NCBI RefSeq assembly: GCF_000702905.1
Contig: NZ_JNKR01000003.1
Span: 62,001 to 126,000, forward strand
Direction of reading: 5' to 3'
DNA: 64,000 nucleotides
From: Mitsuokella jalaludinii DSM 13811
GTDB lineage: Bacteria > Bacillota > Negativicutes > Selenomonadales > Selenomonadaceae
The position numbers were made by a program, and so were the translations under genes. Under the pieces are notes generated by a model. The model saw nothing but the letters and a program-made list of their open reading frames with translations. It was not told the DNA's origin and did not search any database. Positions 9,948 through 17,822 of this stretch are shown here, piece by piece. Numbering within the stretch: position 1 is the stretch's first letter; each line of letters starts with the position of its first letter.

Positions 9948-10364
9948 ATGAAAGTCGATTTAAAGGAATTAGCAGCGGCCTTTGCTCAGTCCGATGTGCG
10001 TCAAGGCTATGTCGACACCGCGGCGGGCAAAGTCATCATGATGGCAGATGACCTCGCCGAGCGCGATGCTATGCACTATGCCATGGTGATGGAAGAGGAT
10101 TGGGAGCGCTATATCCCCATCCCGAATATCATGGACGGGGATGAGGCGGCGATGATGCGTGCGTTCGCGGAATCGCGCCCGCGCGAAGCGGTCAAAGAGC
10201 GCCTGCTCACTGCCCTGCAGGGAGCAGGCGCCGTGACGCGCTTCCGCCATCAGGTCCGCCATCTGCTGCTGAAGCCCGCATGGGAAGCGTTCAAACAGGA
10301 GTACCTGATGAAGGCAGCGCGCGACTGGTGTGAGGAAAATGCTGTCGAGTACCGGGAGCCGTGA
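9948..10364 (+). CDS. UPF0158 family protein
   Basis: A 138-residue soluble protein of the UPF0158 family, function unknown. Recognisable parts are an N-terminal [12 protein letters not shown], an acidic [12 protein letters not shown] stretch near residue 50, and a C-terminal segment ending [12 protein letters not shown]. The ATG at 9948 is preferred because an AGAAGG site lies 11 bases before it; a GTG at 9936 overlaps that site. A 9-bp inverted repeat (GTACCGGGA at 10349 / TCCCGGTAC at 10370) spans the stop codon and may end transcription weakly. Confidence 0.8.
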   Translation: MKVDLKELAAAFAQSDVRQGYVDTAAGKVIMMADDLAERDAMHYAMVMEEDWERYIPIPNIMDGDEAAMMRAFAESRPREAVKERLLTALQGAGAVTRFRHQVRHLLLKPAWEAFKQEYLMKAARDWCEENAVEYREP

Positions 10365-10429
10365 TGGCGTCCCGGTACCCGGTGCGCATAAATAAATGGT
10401 AAGTTGTGTAGAATTAGGAGGTCTTTTCT

Positions 10430-10825
10430 ATGTCATTGATCAAGGGATTGCATCATGCGGCACTCAAGTGCAGCTGCCAGGCAGAATTCCAGGAAGCCAT
10501 CCATTTCTATCGGGATGTCCTCGGGCTGCCCGTCAAGCGCAGCTGGGGTGAGGGCGATGAGGCCGGCATCATGTTTGATACAGGCGCCGGCCTCATCGAG
10601 ATCTTCGCCCAGGGCGGCGAGAACCATGTTGAGGGATCCGTGCGCCATTTCGCACTCGCTACGGACGATCCGGACGCCTGCGTCAAGGCCGTCCGCGAGG
10701 CAGGCTATAAGATTACCGTTGAGCCGAATGATCTGACCATCCCTGCAGAGACGCCGTTCCCTGTCCGCATCGCCTTTGCTGTCGGGCCGTGCGGTGAGAC
10801 CATCGAGTTCTTCAAGGAATGCTGA
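10430..10825 (+). CDS. VOC (glyoxalase-like) family protein
   Basis: A 131-residue vicinal-oxygen-chelate fold protein made of two beta-alpha-beta-beta-beta units. Likely metal ligands are His in GLHHAALK, Glu in GLIEIFAQ, His in SVRHFALAT and Glu in GETIEFFKE, which would be a complete set. Reaction unknown; glyoxalase I and methylmalonyl-CoA epimerase are relatives but the length and context do not decide. The ribosome site is AGGAGG. It overlaps or abuts the next gene, so they are probably co-transcribed. Confidence 0.85.
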   Translation: MSLIKGLHHAALKCSCQAEFQEAIHFYRDVLGLPVKRSWGEGDEAGIMFDTGAGLIEIFAQGGENHVEGSVRHFALATDDPDACVKAVREAGYKITVEPNDLTIPAETPFPVRIAFAVGPCGETIEFFKEC

Positions 10826-10839
10826 GGGAATGGGCGACA

Positions 10840-11472
10840 ATGCGTATCTTTGTCGACACGGATGGCAATAGGCCTGCGCAGGGGGGCGATAAATTCCGGC
10901 AAGCGCTCTGCCTGTCTGTATTGCTGATGACCTGCTTGTACACAGGAGCATCCTCGTCAGCTGCTGCGGCACAGGCGATACAGCCGACGAGCCCTGCTCA
11001 GAATGCTGCTGCATCTGTGATAGCGGATGAGCGTGACAATGGCCTGAGCCGGGCCGTCCGCGCCCGAGCGGGCCTGAAGAACCGCATCTTCCTCAAGTAC
11101 CGCGAGATGGCGGTCATCAGCGACGATCAGTACAGGATCACGCAGGCGGCCATCCGCGACAACCGCGCCCATCAGACGCCGCTCCGCACGAGTGAACTGC
11201 TCTTCAACAAGTGCATGCACGACGGGCGCTACAGCGAAGCGGCCATCACGGCTTCGCTAGCCGTGCTCGACAGCAGCACACCGGTCGACCGCGCCCGCTT
11301 CACGCTCCTGCAGGCAGAGGCGTGCCTTTTGCGCCAGGATGACCTTCATGCCATCATGCCGCTCCTGCAGCAGGCCAGTCGTGAACTCGCCGTTGCGGGC
11401 ATGCATGATGCGGATTGGCAGCAGGCACAGGCGATGCTCGATGAGATGCAGGCTGACCTGCTGCCAAATTGA
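10840..11472 (+). CDS. Predicted exported protein of unknown function, 210 aa
   Basis: Not recognised. After about 15 polar residues comes a hydrophobic run (ALCLSVLLMTCLYTG) and a small-residue stretch SSSAAAAQA that looks like a signal-peptidase site. The mature part is helical, with possible TPR-like pairs (LLFNKCMHDGRYSEAAITA, then FTLLQAEACLLRQDD). I prefer the ATG at 10840 (GAGGG upstream); one at 10819 overlaps the VOC gene. A strong terminator follows at 11494. Confidence 0.65.
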   Translation: MRIFVDTDGNRPAQGGDKFRQALCLSVLLMTCLYTGASSSAAAAQAIQPTSPAQNAAASVIADERDNGLSRAVRARAGLKNRIFLKYREMAVISDDQYRITQAAIRDNRAHQTPLRTSELLFNKCMHDGRYSEAAITASLAVLDSSTPVDRARFTLLQAEACLLRQDDLHAIMPLLQQASRELAVAGMHDADWQQAQAMLDEMQADLLPN

Positions 11473-11493
11473 ACAGTTGGATAATTCTATAGA

Positions 11494-11533
11494 AGTCGTC
11501 ATATGCCTTTATGTCTTGCATATGGCGGCTTTT
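11494..11533 (+). terminator. Intrinsic terminator after the exported protein gene
   Basis: A 13-bp stem (AGTCGTCATATGC / GCATATGGCGGCT, with G-U pairs) with an 11-base loop, then TTT. Confidence 0.75.
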
Positions 11534-11570
11534 ACATTCTGTAGGGAAGATATATCCATCAAGGAGGCGT

Positions 11571-12098
11571 ATGTTTTTGAAGATTTTTGTCGATGCAGAT
11601 GCCTGTCCGGTCGTGCATCAGATTGAGACTGTAGCGCGGAAATACAATGTGCCCGTTGTGCTGCTCTGCGATACGAATCACATCCTATCATCGGATTACA
11701 GCGAGGTCAGGGTTGTCGGGGCTGGTGCGGATGCAGTCGATCTTGCGCTGATCAATCTCTGCCGCGCGGGCGACATCGTGGTGACGCAGGATTATGGCGT
11801 GGCAGCGCTTGCGCTCGGCAAGCGGGCCTATGCCGTGCATCAGAACGGTTGGCAGTACACAGAGGAGAACATCGACCGCCTGCTCATGGAACGCCACGTC
11901 ATGAAGAAGGCGCGGCGCGCTTCGGCAAAGTTCCACGGCAAAGGACCGCACAAGCGCACCGCGGCGGATGACGAGAAGTTTGCGCAGAAATTCGAACGGC
12001 TCTTGCAGCTGGTGGCGGCAGCCCGGGCAACGGCTGCAGCCATTGCGGGAAATGCCGTGCGTGAAGATGGTTTGCAAGATGATGCAGATGGTCTATAA
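11571..12098 (+). CDS. YaiI/YqxD family protein (DUF188, UPF0178)
   Basis: A 175-residue member of a PIN-like nuclease-related family of unknown function. Hallmarks are the N-terminal FVDADACPV, VGAGADAVD, DIVVTQDYGVA and FHGKGPHKRTAADDEKF, which together are diagnostic. The ATG at 11571 has AAGGAGG 4-5 bases upstream and begins the conserved domain at once. The last codons carry the promoter of the next gene. Confidence 0.92.
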   Translation: MFLKIFVDADACPVVHQIETVARKYNVPVVLLCDTNHILSSDYSEVRVVGAGADAVDLALINLCRAGDIVVTQDYGVAALALGKRAYAVHQNGWQYTEENIDRLLMERHVMKKARRASAKFHGKGPHKRTAADDEKFAQKFERLLQLVAAARATAAAIAGNAVREDGLQDDADGL

Positions 12099-12099
12099 T
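12072..12099 (+). promoter_or_regulatory. Promoter for the C_GCAxxG gene, inside the DUF188 3' end
   Basis: TTGCAA, a 16-bp spacer, then a perfect TATAAT at 12094-12099, overlapping the last codon of the upstream gene. Confidence 0.65.
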
Positions 12100-12140
12100 G
12101 GGAAGAAATGTATTTTGCAAAGGAAACAGGTGAGCATATC

Positions 12141-12527
12141 ATGGAAATGAACGATAAGGCTGAAAAGGCCGTGGCGTATAAACACAAGGACTGCAATTGC
12201 GCACAGGCGGTGCTGCTGGCTTTCGCCGATGAGCTCGAAAGGCCGGAGGAGGAGCTCCGGGCGCTCGGCTCGGGCTTTGGCATGGGCATGGGCTGTACGG
12301 AGGCGACGTGCGGGGCGCTCTGCGGCGCGAGCATGGTCATGGGCCTCTGCAACAAGAGCGGCAAGCCGACGGCGGCCATCATGCGCGAACTCCTGCACGA
12401 GTTCCAGGAAAAAGCCGGTGCCACGATCTGCAAGGACCTCAAGGGCATCGAGACGGGCAGGATGCTCTGCTCCTGTGACGACTGCGTGCGCTATGCCGTG
12501 CGCGCGGCAGAGCAGCGTCTTAGATGA
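12141..12527 (+). CDS. C_GCAxxG_C_C family redox protein
   Basis: A small Cys-rich protein (128 aa) of the C_GCAxxG_C_C family (TIGR01909), thought to bind metal or take part in redox work. Visible Cys positions are CNCAQAV near residue 20, MGCTEATCGALCGA around residue 55-65, a C in ATICKDL, and CSCDDCV near the end. I chose the ATG at 12141, 6 bases after AGGTGAG; an in-frame ATG at 12108 lacks a site and is too close to the promoter. Confidence 0.85.
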   Translation: MEMNDKAEKAVAYKHKDCNCAQAVLLAFADELERPEEELRALGSGFGMGMGCTEATCGALCGASMVMGLCNKSGKPTAAIMRELLHEFQEKAGATICKDLKGIETGRMLCSCDDCVRYAVRAAEQRLR

Positions 12528-12546
12528 GATTTCCTGCTGCGGCAGA

Positions 12547-12576
12547 TTGACAATAGGGACGTCGGTCTGCTATACT
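12547..12576 (+). promoter_or_regulatory. Promoter of the Mn-riboswitch transcript
   Basis: A perfect TTGACA, an 18-bp spacer, then TATACT, just ahead of the aptamer. Confidence 0.75.
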
Positions 12577-12583
12577 GATGTTA

Positions 12584-12728
12584 CAAGCGAATAGCGAAGG
12601 GGAGTAACCTCTTTGGTCTGCCGTCAACAAGCATGCCGCGCGAGCGGCTGGTGGTAGCGTTACGGATGTAATAGGTGAGACTTTCGCATGATACCCGGTT
12701 CACGGATACCATGCGGAAGTCTCTTTTT
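12584..12728 (+). promoter_or_regulatory. yybP-ykoY manganese riboswitch with terminator
   Basis: The conserved core is visible: AAGGGGAGTAAC at 12598-12608 and GTCAACAAGCATGCC about 20 bases on, then a GC-rich arm. The expression platform is a long hairpin, GAGACTTTCGCATG...CATGCGGAAGTCTC, ending in TTTTT at 12724-12728. In the studied members Mn2+ binding promotes expression. The TerC-family gene follows 33 bases later, a classic pairing. Confidence 0.88.
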
Positions 12729-12761
12729 GTTTATGGATACCTGGAGAAAGGAATCAATCAC

Positions 12762-13445
12762 ATGGAAATCTTATCGATGCAATTCCTCATGGCCCTCGGC
12801 ACGATCGTCCTGATGGACCTGCTGCTCGGCGGCGACAATGCTGTCGTCATCGCGATGGCGGCGAACAAACTGCCGGAGAATCTGCGCAAGAAGGCGATCC
12901 TCATCGGCACGGCCGGTGCCGTCATCATCCGCCTCGTCATGACGCTCGTGGCCGTATGGCTCTTGACCATCCCGTACCTGCAGGCCATCGGCGGCCTGAT
13001 CCTCTTGCCGATTGCGGTGAAGTTGCTCGTGCCGGAGAAGAAGGACGAGCATGTTGAGGCGTCGGACAGCCTCATGGGTGCCGTGAAGACGATCATCATC
13101 GCCGATGCTGCGATGGGTGTCGACAACGTGCTGGCCATCGCCGGTGCGTCGCATGGCAGCTTCGTGCTTGTCGTCTTCGGCTTCCTCGTCAGCATCCCGA
13201 TCATCGTGGGCGGCAGCACGCTCATCGGCAAGATCATGGACCGCTTTCCCGTCGTGCTCTACGCGGGTGCAGGCCTCTTAGGCTGGACGGCTGGCTCTAT
13301 GATCGCCCACGACAAGATCCTCGGCACGATGATCACGAGCGCCGTCGGCGACTGGGCAGCCATTGCCATCCAGGCCGTCCTCGCCGTAGGCGTCATCCTC
13401 ACCGGCTTCTGCATGAGCCGCCGCGCCAAGAGCCAGACGGCTTGA
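12762..13445 (+). CDS. TerC/YjbE family integral membrane protein, riboswitch-controlled Mn exporter
   Basis: A 227-residue membrane protein of the TerC superfamily, YjbE-type (the group named for its riboswitch). About seven hydrophobic spans are present; the family metal-site segments are LLGGDNAVVIAMAA near residue 25 and DAAMGVDNVLAIAGA near residue 120. It probably exports Mn2+ or loads it to exoenzymes. The true start is the ATG at 12762 after GGAGAAAGG; upstream in-frame codons lie in the riboswitch. A bidirectional terminator follows. Confidence 0.92.
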   Translation: MEILSMQFLMALGTIVLMDLLLGGDNAVVIAMAANKLPENLRKKAILIGTAGAVIIRLVMTLVAVWLLTIPYLQAIGGLILLPIAVKLLVPEKKDEHVEASDSLMGAVKTIIIADAAMGVDNVLAIAGASHGSFVLVVFGFLVSIPIIVGGSTLIGKIMDRFPVVLYAGAGLLGWTAGSMIAHDKILGTMITSAVGDWAAIAIQAVLAVGVILTGFCMSRRAKSQTA

Positions 13446-13452
13446 GCCTAGA

Positions 13453-13497
13453 GAAAAAACCTGCCCTCACCTTGATGGTGAAGGCAGGTTTTTTTAT
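13453..13497. terminator. Bidirectional terminator between terC and the DUF389 gene
   Basis: AAAAAACCTGCC at the left and GGCAGGTTTTTTT at the right flank an inner CTCACC/GGTGAAG arm. It has a T run on both strands, and the stop codon of the convergent DUF389 gene lies in the T run. Confidence 0.88.
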
Positions 13498-14873
13498 GGC
13501 CAGGCGATGCCGTCGCCGTAGAAGTCACTGGGATGATCTGCAGTCTGGACGGTCATGAGGACGGGCATATCGACCTGTGCGGCAATCCACTTCTGCAAGC
13601 GGTCGGCTTCTTCTGGGCGGAGCGGCTCTTTGACGATGACTTCGACCATGAAGCGCTTGTGGTCCACTTTGTTCTCCGTTTTTGGCTGATCCTTCTGGGG
13701 CGTTACGGATGTCAATGTGCCGCCCTGGATGGACAGGACCTCGGGGAAGAGAAGGGGGGCCTGCTGGGTGAGGAGCTCGATGGTCTGCTGGTCTGCGCTC
13801 GCGCGCTTGTAGGCCGGGTAATACTGCGCGGAGAGGTTCTTGTAGGAGACTTCCTTTTCGGAAGTACTCTGCTTCTCGAGCCGCGCATTGATGAGGTTCT
13901 GGACTTGCTCGCGGTCGAGTTCGCGCTGCCCCTGAATGACGACGAGCTCGAGGTCTTGGAGCCTGTTGCGCGCGTGCAGTTCGTCCTGAAGGGCATCAAT
14001 CTCTTTCTCGGTCAGCAGTGTGCCCACGAGATCGACGGTGAGGACGTGGCCCTTTACGGTGTAGGAGACAACGCTCGTTGTCTGGAAGTCCATGTCCTCG
14101 CTGATGAAGCTCTTGACCTGCATGTCGCGCAGATTCTCCTCGACCATCTGATAGGCGAGATAGATGCTCGGCGCCGTGATCAAGATGCCGAGAGCCGCCA
14201 GGATGATTCGCTGCCGCTGGAATTGTGAGGCTGCGACATCACCATGCGATGGGACGCCGAGGACTTTGAAGACGAGGAAGGCTGCGAGTGCGATGAAGAA
14301 GGCATTGATGAAAAAGAGGTACATCGCGCCGAGGAAGAAGGGGTAATGGCCAGATGCCAGCCCGTATCCGGCTGTGCAGAGCGGAGGCATCAGAGCGGTA
14401 GCGATGGCTACGCCGGGGATGACATTGCTCTTTTCCTGACGCGTATTGCCGACGGCCCCTGCAATGCCGCCGCACAGGGCGACGATGACATCCCAGATGG
14501 TAGGCGAGGTGCGTGCCAGAAGCTCGTCCGTCGAGTAGGCCAGCGGCGAGATGGCAAAGTAGAGGGAGGCCGTCAGGATGGCGAATCCCACCTGGAAGGC
14601 GAGCTTGATCATGGACTGACGGATGAAGTGCACATCGTATGTGGCCATGCCGTACCCGATGGCCACGATCCCACCCATGAGCGGGGAGATCAGCATGGCG
14701 CCGATGATGACGGCGACGCTGTTCATGTTCAGGCCGACACAGGCAATCATGATGGCCATGACGAGGACGATGAGATTCGTCCCCGATACCGTCGCATCCG
14801 CAAGGATGCGCTGGTTGATTTCTTGGATGGAGGCGGCGCCTCCCTTTAGATTGAATAGATCACGCCACATCAT
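13494..14873 (-). CDS. DUF389 (TIGR00341-type) membrane protein
   Basis: A 459-residue protein with two parts. The N-terminal half has about six membrane spans, including MNSVAVIIGAMLISPLMGGI, the DUF389 signature. The C-terminal half is soluble and mixed alpha-beta, with no clear catalytic motif. The family is widespread but has no known function. The gene lies in the same direction as the broken BCCT gene 30 bases upstream; an AAAGGTGATG ribosome site sits before the start. With the BCCT gene now decayed its promoter may lie in that scar. Confidence 0.88.
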   Translation of the reverse strand: MMWRDLFNLKGGAASIQEINQRILADATVSGTNLIVLVMAIMIACVGLNMNSVAVIIGAMLISPLMGGIVAIGYGMATYDVHFIRQSMIKLAFQVGFAILTASLYFAISPLAYSTDELLARTSPTIWDVIVALCGGIAGAVGNTRQEKSNVIPGVAIATALMPPLCTAGYGLASGHYPFFLGAMYLFFINAFFIALAAFLVFKVLGVPSHGDVAASQFQRQRIILAALGILITAPSIYLAYQMVEENLRDMQVKSFISEDMDFQTTSVVSYTVKGHVLTVDLVGTLLTEKEIDALQDELHARNRLQDLELVVIQGQRELDREQVQNLINARLEKQSTSEKEVSYKNLSAQYYPAYKRASADQQTIELLTQQAPLLFPEVLSIQGGTLTSVTPQKDQPKTENKVDHKRFMVEVIVKEPLRPEEADRLQKWIAAQVDMPVLMTVQTADHPSDFYGDGIAWP

Positions 14874-14903
14874 TTCATCTCACATCACCTTTCACAGGAG
14901 AGA

Positions 14904-15613
14904 TTACGTCTCATCATTCTTCTTGTCGAATAGGTACAGATTATGCTTGCTGTTGGCAATCATGCGGATATAGCGCTCGTACTGGTGCAGGACATCGGTC
15001 AGCAGTTCCTCGCGGCGCATGTACTTGAGGCTGTAGCCGCGCCTGCCGTCGGCAAAGTAGCAGACCGGCTCGAAGTCATCTACCGTATCCATCTTCGGGA
15101 GGAGGCTGGAGGAGACGACCATCTTGGAGACGGCGTGTTCCTTGCAGCCGACACCGTAAAGGAAGTCGCGGAGACGGCCGCTCTCGACGATGAGTTCGCA
15201 GTACGGGAGCCCGTCTTCTTCACCGCTGCGGACCTGCGCCGCAATCCCGTTCTTCGCGAATTCCGCCTGTAGTCCACCAGGCCCAGTACATGATGGTCCA
15301 GCTCGTGAACCACTCTTCCTTGGTGCTCTCATAGGCAAAGGTGCGGAAGGACAGCTCTACGATGTGCGTCAAGTAGTAGCCGATGTTCTCGGTAAAAGAA
15401 GGCCACGCTGAGGATGTAGATCCAGCTGAAGGAATTGAACAGTTCCTGCTTGAGGAAGGTCATGACGGCCTTCGCGCCCTCAGGCACCACGATGCATCCC
15501 AGTGCAACTGATGCAATGATGATAAGACTCGGTATAACGACGTTATATTTATTATAAATAACAAATAATAATATTTTTATTTTTAATAAATTTCGCTGTT
15601 CACTCTTTCTCAC
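14904..15613 (-). pseudogene. Decayed BCCT-family (betaine/choline/carnitine) transporter
   Basis: Three pieces of one transporter lie in three frames. First, from about 15540 down, an N-terminal span (VVIPSLIIIASVALG...FSWIYILSV). Second, from about 15390 to 15265, a mid-protein piece: TENIGYYLTHIVELSFRTF and EEWFTSWTIMYWAWW, the conserved BCCT tryptophan helix. Third, to 14904, the BetT-like cytosolic tail (LQAEFAKNGI...VLHQYERYIRMI). A full protein would be over 600 aa; only about 230 codons remain, so most membrane spans are gone by two internal deletions with frame changes. The IS607-like remnant abuts its 5' end. Not functional. Confidence 0.85.
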
Positions 15614-15614
15614 A

Positions 15615-16871
15615 TCAGGCGCAGCCTGAGCTGCGACGAGCGCTCATCGAAAGAGTTACTACAGCTGGGCGTAACGCTACGCCCTCTATCCCGTCTGCGT
15701 TCACATTCGGGAATACTTTTCGCATGATCTGGTAGGCACCATTGACATCGGCATTGATGCGTTGGCCATCGTTTGCCAAGAACAGGCCGCGATGAACCCG
15801 GCGTGATTTGTCATAGCAGGCTTTGATCGGGGCCTCGCCATCCAAGAAGGAAGTGCCACTCGTATAGTTCTCCTCAGTCAGCACGACCTTCATGCCGATT
15901 GACTCGGCCTTGTACTGCAGCATCTGGATGAAGCGGGCGAAAGGCAGCTGCACAAAGCTCTGGTTGACCCTGTGGCCGAGGTTCGCTTCCTGTTTCCAGC
16001 CCTTGTTCTTGCCGATGACCAGCACCGACACATCCTGTTCTGTGCACAAGTCGATGACCTTGCGGCTTGCCTTATGCAAGTAATCCTCAACCTTGCGATT
16101 CCGCTTCGCTGTGAGCCGCGCGATTCGCTTCGATGAATGGCATCCATTCATCCGCTCACAGATGCTCCTGCGCTTGGCCATCTGCTTGTTGTAGTACTGG
16201 TTGACTGACTTGAGAGGCGTCCCCTTGAAAAGGACAGGGCGTTTGCCTGTATTCCATGCCAGCGCCACGAGATTGTCGATGCCGATGTCGATAGCGGCAT
16301 ATTTTCCATTGTCCGCTTTCTCATCGACCTCTGGAATCTCATAGACGAGTTCCAGATCGATTTCCCCGCCATGCGGGATGATGCGTGCCTGCTTGAACAC
16401 AGCATCTGGCTGACTAGAGAAGATGGTCTTTACCGTGAATCCTTGAAAGACTCTTGGAAAGCGAATGACTCCGTCCTTGAGCTTGCAGTTCTGGTTCGTC
16501 AGGACCAACGGGAAATAGCCGTCCTTCGGTTTGTACTTCGGCAGTTTAGGACGTCCCTTGTACTTCTCGGGATGGGCCTTCCAGTCCTTGATGGCCGCGA
16601 AGAACGATGCCCAGTTCTTGTCCAAGATACGCAGCGTCTGCTGTGCCGTCTGTGCAGTCGGCATTTCCCGATAGTCGGGGTACTTTACGTCAGCCTTCAG
16701 CAAGCGGTCGACTTCGCCATAGCGCAGCCATTTGCTATCCTCGAGGAACGCCTGACGGATCAGGAAGTTTCCATGATTGTAGAGGTTCTTGGAACGATGG
16801 CAGAATTCGCGCAGCATGGCGTAGAACGGCGACGATGGTTTAAGCCGGTGGTGTTCCACTCGTTTCATCAT
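15615..16871 (-). CDS. tnpB: TnpB, RNA-guided RuvC-like nuclease of an IS607-type element
   Basis: A 418-residue OrfB/TnpB protein. RuvC-like catalytic positions are intact: Asp in AAIDIGIDNL, Glu in VVLTEENYTS, and Asp in RINADVNGAYQI. The usual zinc ribbon (two CxxC pairs) between the Glu and the last Asp is missing; that stretch reads SGTSFLDGEAPIKACYDKSRR, as in a known zinc-less subgroup. The ribosome site AAGGAGG lies 9-10 bases before the start, and the start overlaps the tnpA stop. The guide (omega/reRNA) would be expected at the 3' end of the gene and just past it (about 15540-15700). No frameshift is seen, although the transposase is dead. Confidence 0.92.
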   Translation of the reverse strand: MMKRVEHHRLKPSSPFYAMLREFCHRSKNLYNHGNFLIRQAFLEDSKWLRYGEVDRLLKADVKYPDYREMPTAQTAQQTLRILDKNWASFFAAIKDWKAHPEKYKGRPKLPKYKPKDGYFPLVLTNQNCKLKDGVIRFPRVFQGFTVKTIFSSQPDAVFKQARIIPHGGEIDLELVYEIPEVDEKADNGKYAAIDIGIDNLVALAWNTGKRPVLFKGTPLKSVNQYYNKQMAKRRSICERMNGCHSSKRIARLTAKRNRKVEDYLHKASRKVIDLCTEQDVSVLVIGKNKGWKQEANLGHRVNQSFVQLPFARFIQMLQYKAESIGMKVVLTEENYTSGTSFLDGEAPIKACYDKSRRVHRGLFLANDGQRINADVNGAYQIMRKVFPNVNADGIEGVALRPAVVTLSMSARRSSGCA

Positions 16872-17155
16872 CCGCTATCGCCTCCTTGATTGATGGTATA
16901 GCCATTTGCAAAGCAGAACTGCTTGAGCAGCTGGATCTGGTTTTTGAGGTCAGCCTTCTGCTTTGGCGTAGAGACACTGGCATAGATGTAGGTTTTGCGC
17001 TGCATGTCTTTGTTGAGGAACTTGTAGACATCTTCCTCGTTGTAGTCGTAGTGGCTGTTCGGCATGACATGGACACGGATAATCCCTGTCTTGACATACT
17101 TCGTGAGCGTCGGCCTAGAAACCTGCAAGATGTGAAGAACATCTTTAGCAAACAT
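16868..17155 (-). pseudogene. tnpA: Truncated IS607-family serine recombinase TnpA
   Basis: Only 95 residues of a protein normally about 190-215 aa. The N-terminal MerR-like helix-turn-helix is whole (VLHILQVSRPTLTKYVKTGII, then DYNEEDVYKFL). The resolvase domain begins YIYASVSTPKQKADLKNQIQ and stops after GYTINQGGDSG. The rest of the catalytic domain is lost. The conserved Arg of the YxRVS motif is Ser here, while the catalytic Ser remains. Truncation and substitution both predict no recombination activity. Confidence 0.85.
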
Positions 17156-17493
17156 ATGGAAATCACCTTTTTCTATAGATAATTATAACGTGTTTTAATA
17201 TAATAACCTATATATTTTGTGAGGTTGATTTTATATTTTTACTATATTTTTCTGTAAATTTGTCCGATACAATAAAAAGCCCCCTTATAAAGAAATAGAC
17301 GGAGCCTGTCGGTGAACAGACTCCGCCTTGTAATCCAATATGTTTTTTCTATTATATCAGATTTACAGTTTAAATGCAAATTCTCACATCCATCGGATAC
17401 ACTGTACTGGTTTGATGTCTTGGTTTTTTATCCCCGATGTGATAGACTTCGGTATGAGATAGATCCAAGTGATCGTATTTTGGGAGGGTGACG
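17156..17493. other. AT-rich intergenic region beside the IS607 remnant (338 bp)
   Basis: About 17160-17280 is very AT-rich and may contain the element's left end and a minus-strand -10 (ATTATA at 17182 on the plus strand). An imperfect hairpin, CGGAG-C-CTGT / ACAG-A-CTCCG, spans 17300-17325 without a T run. A weak plus-strand promoter (TTGGTT at 17420, 17-bp spacer, TAGACT at 17443) precedes the next gene. No ORF seen. Confidence 0.5.
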
Positions 17494-17811
17494 ATGAAAA
17501 AGGTGCGGATTACGGTGATGCGCAAGGCCTGCTATGAGGATCTCATGGCGAAGTACGAGAATCCGATGGAGGATGCCTGCGCGATGGAGGAAGGGCAGGT
17601 ATTCATCGCGAATGGCTGGCAGCGGCCGGAAGGGCTCTGCGAGAGTGCCTGGGAGACGATGTCGCCGTTCGTCATGGGACTCGCGCACGGTGCGGAAGAT
17701 TTCTATGAGGGATGGATGAAGAATCCCCGTTCCGCGATGCTTTCGTGCAACGATGGCTTTCGCCCGGTGAGCTTCCTGTTGGAAGCATTGGATGAAGACG
17801 CTGAGAAATGA
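17494..17811 (+). CDS. TIGR04076 family protein
   Basis: A 105-residue protein of the small TIGR04076 family, function unknown. It starts with KVRITVMRKACYEDLMAKY and has Cys residues at AC-, DAC- and LC- positions and an LSCNDGFRPVSFLLE tail, all typical. A GGGAGG site lies 6 bases before the ATG at 17494; a GTG at 17488 overlaps that site and is less likely. It lies 11 bp before tag and may be translated with it. Confidence 0.8.
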   Translation: MKKVRITVMRKACYEDLMAKYENPMEDACAMEEGQVFIANGWQRPEGLCESAWETMSPFVMGLAHGAEDFYEGWMKNPRSAMLSCNDGFRPVSFLLEALDEDAEK

Positions 17812-17822
17812 GGGATAGATAT

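Larger units (their letters stand above)
15615..17155 (-). mobile_element. IS607-like element remnant (tnpA fragment + tnpB)
   Basis: Overlapping tnpA (serine recombinase) and tnpB genes in the order tnpA-tnpB on the minus strand, the IS607 arrangement. The limits given are those of the genes; the real ends are not resolved, because IS607 elements lack inverted repeats. AT-rich DNA on both sides (15541-15600 and 17160-17280) may belong to the element. It adjoins the 5' part of a BCCT gene, which suggests insertion there or a deletion next to it. Confidence 0.85.

Noticed and set aside
12675-12761. Extended N-terminus for the TerC protein
   Set aside because: These codons fall in the riboswitch terminator; GGAGAAAGG and the membrane start fit the ATG at 12762.
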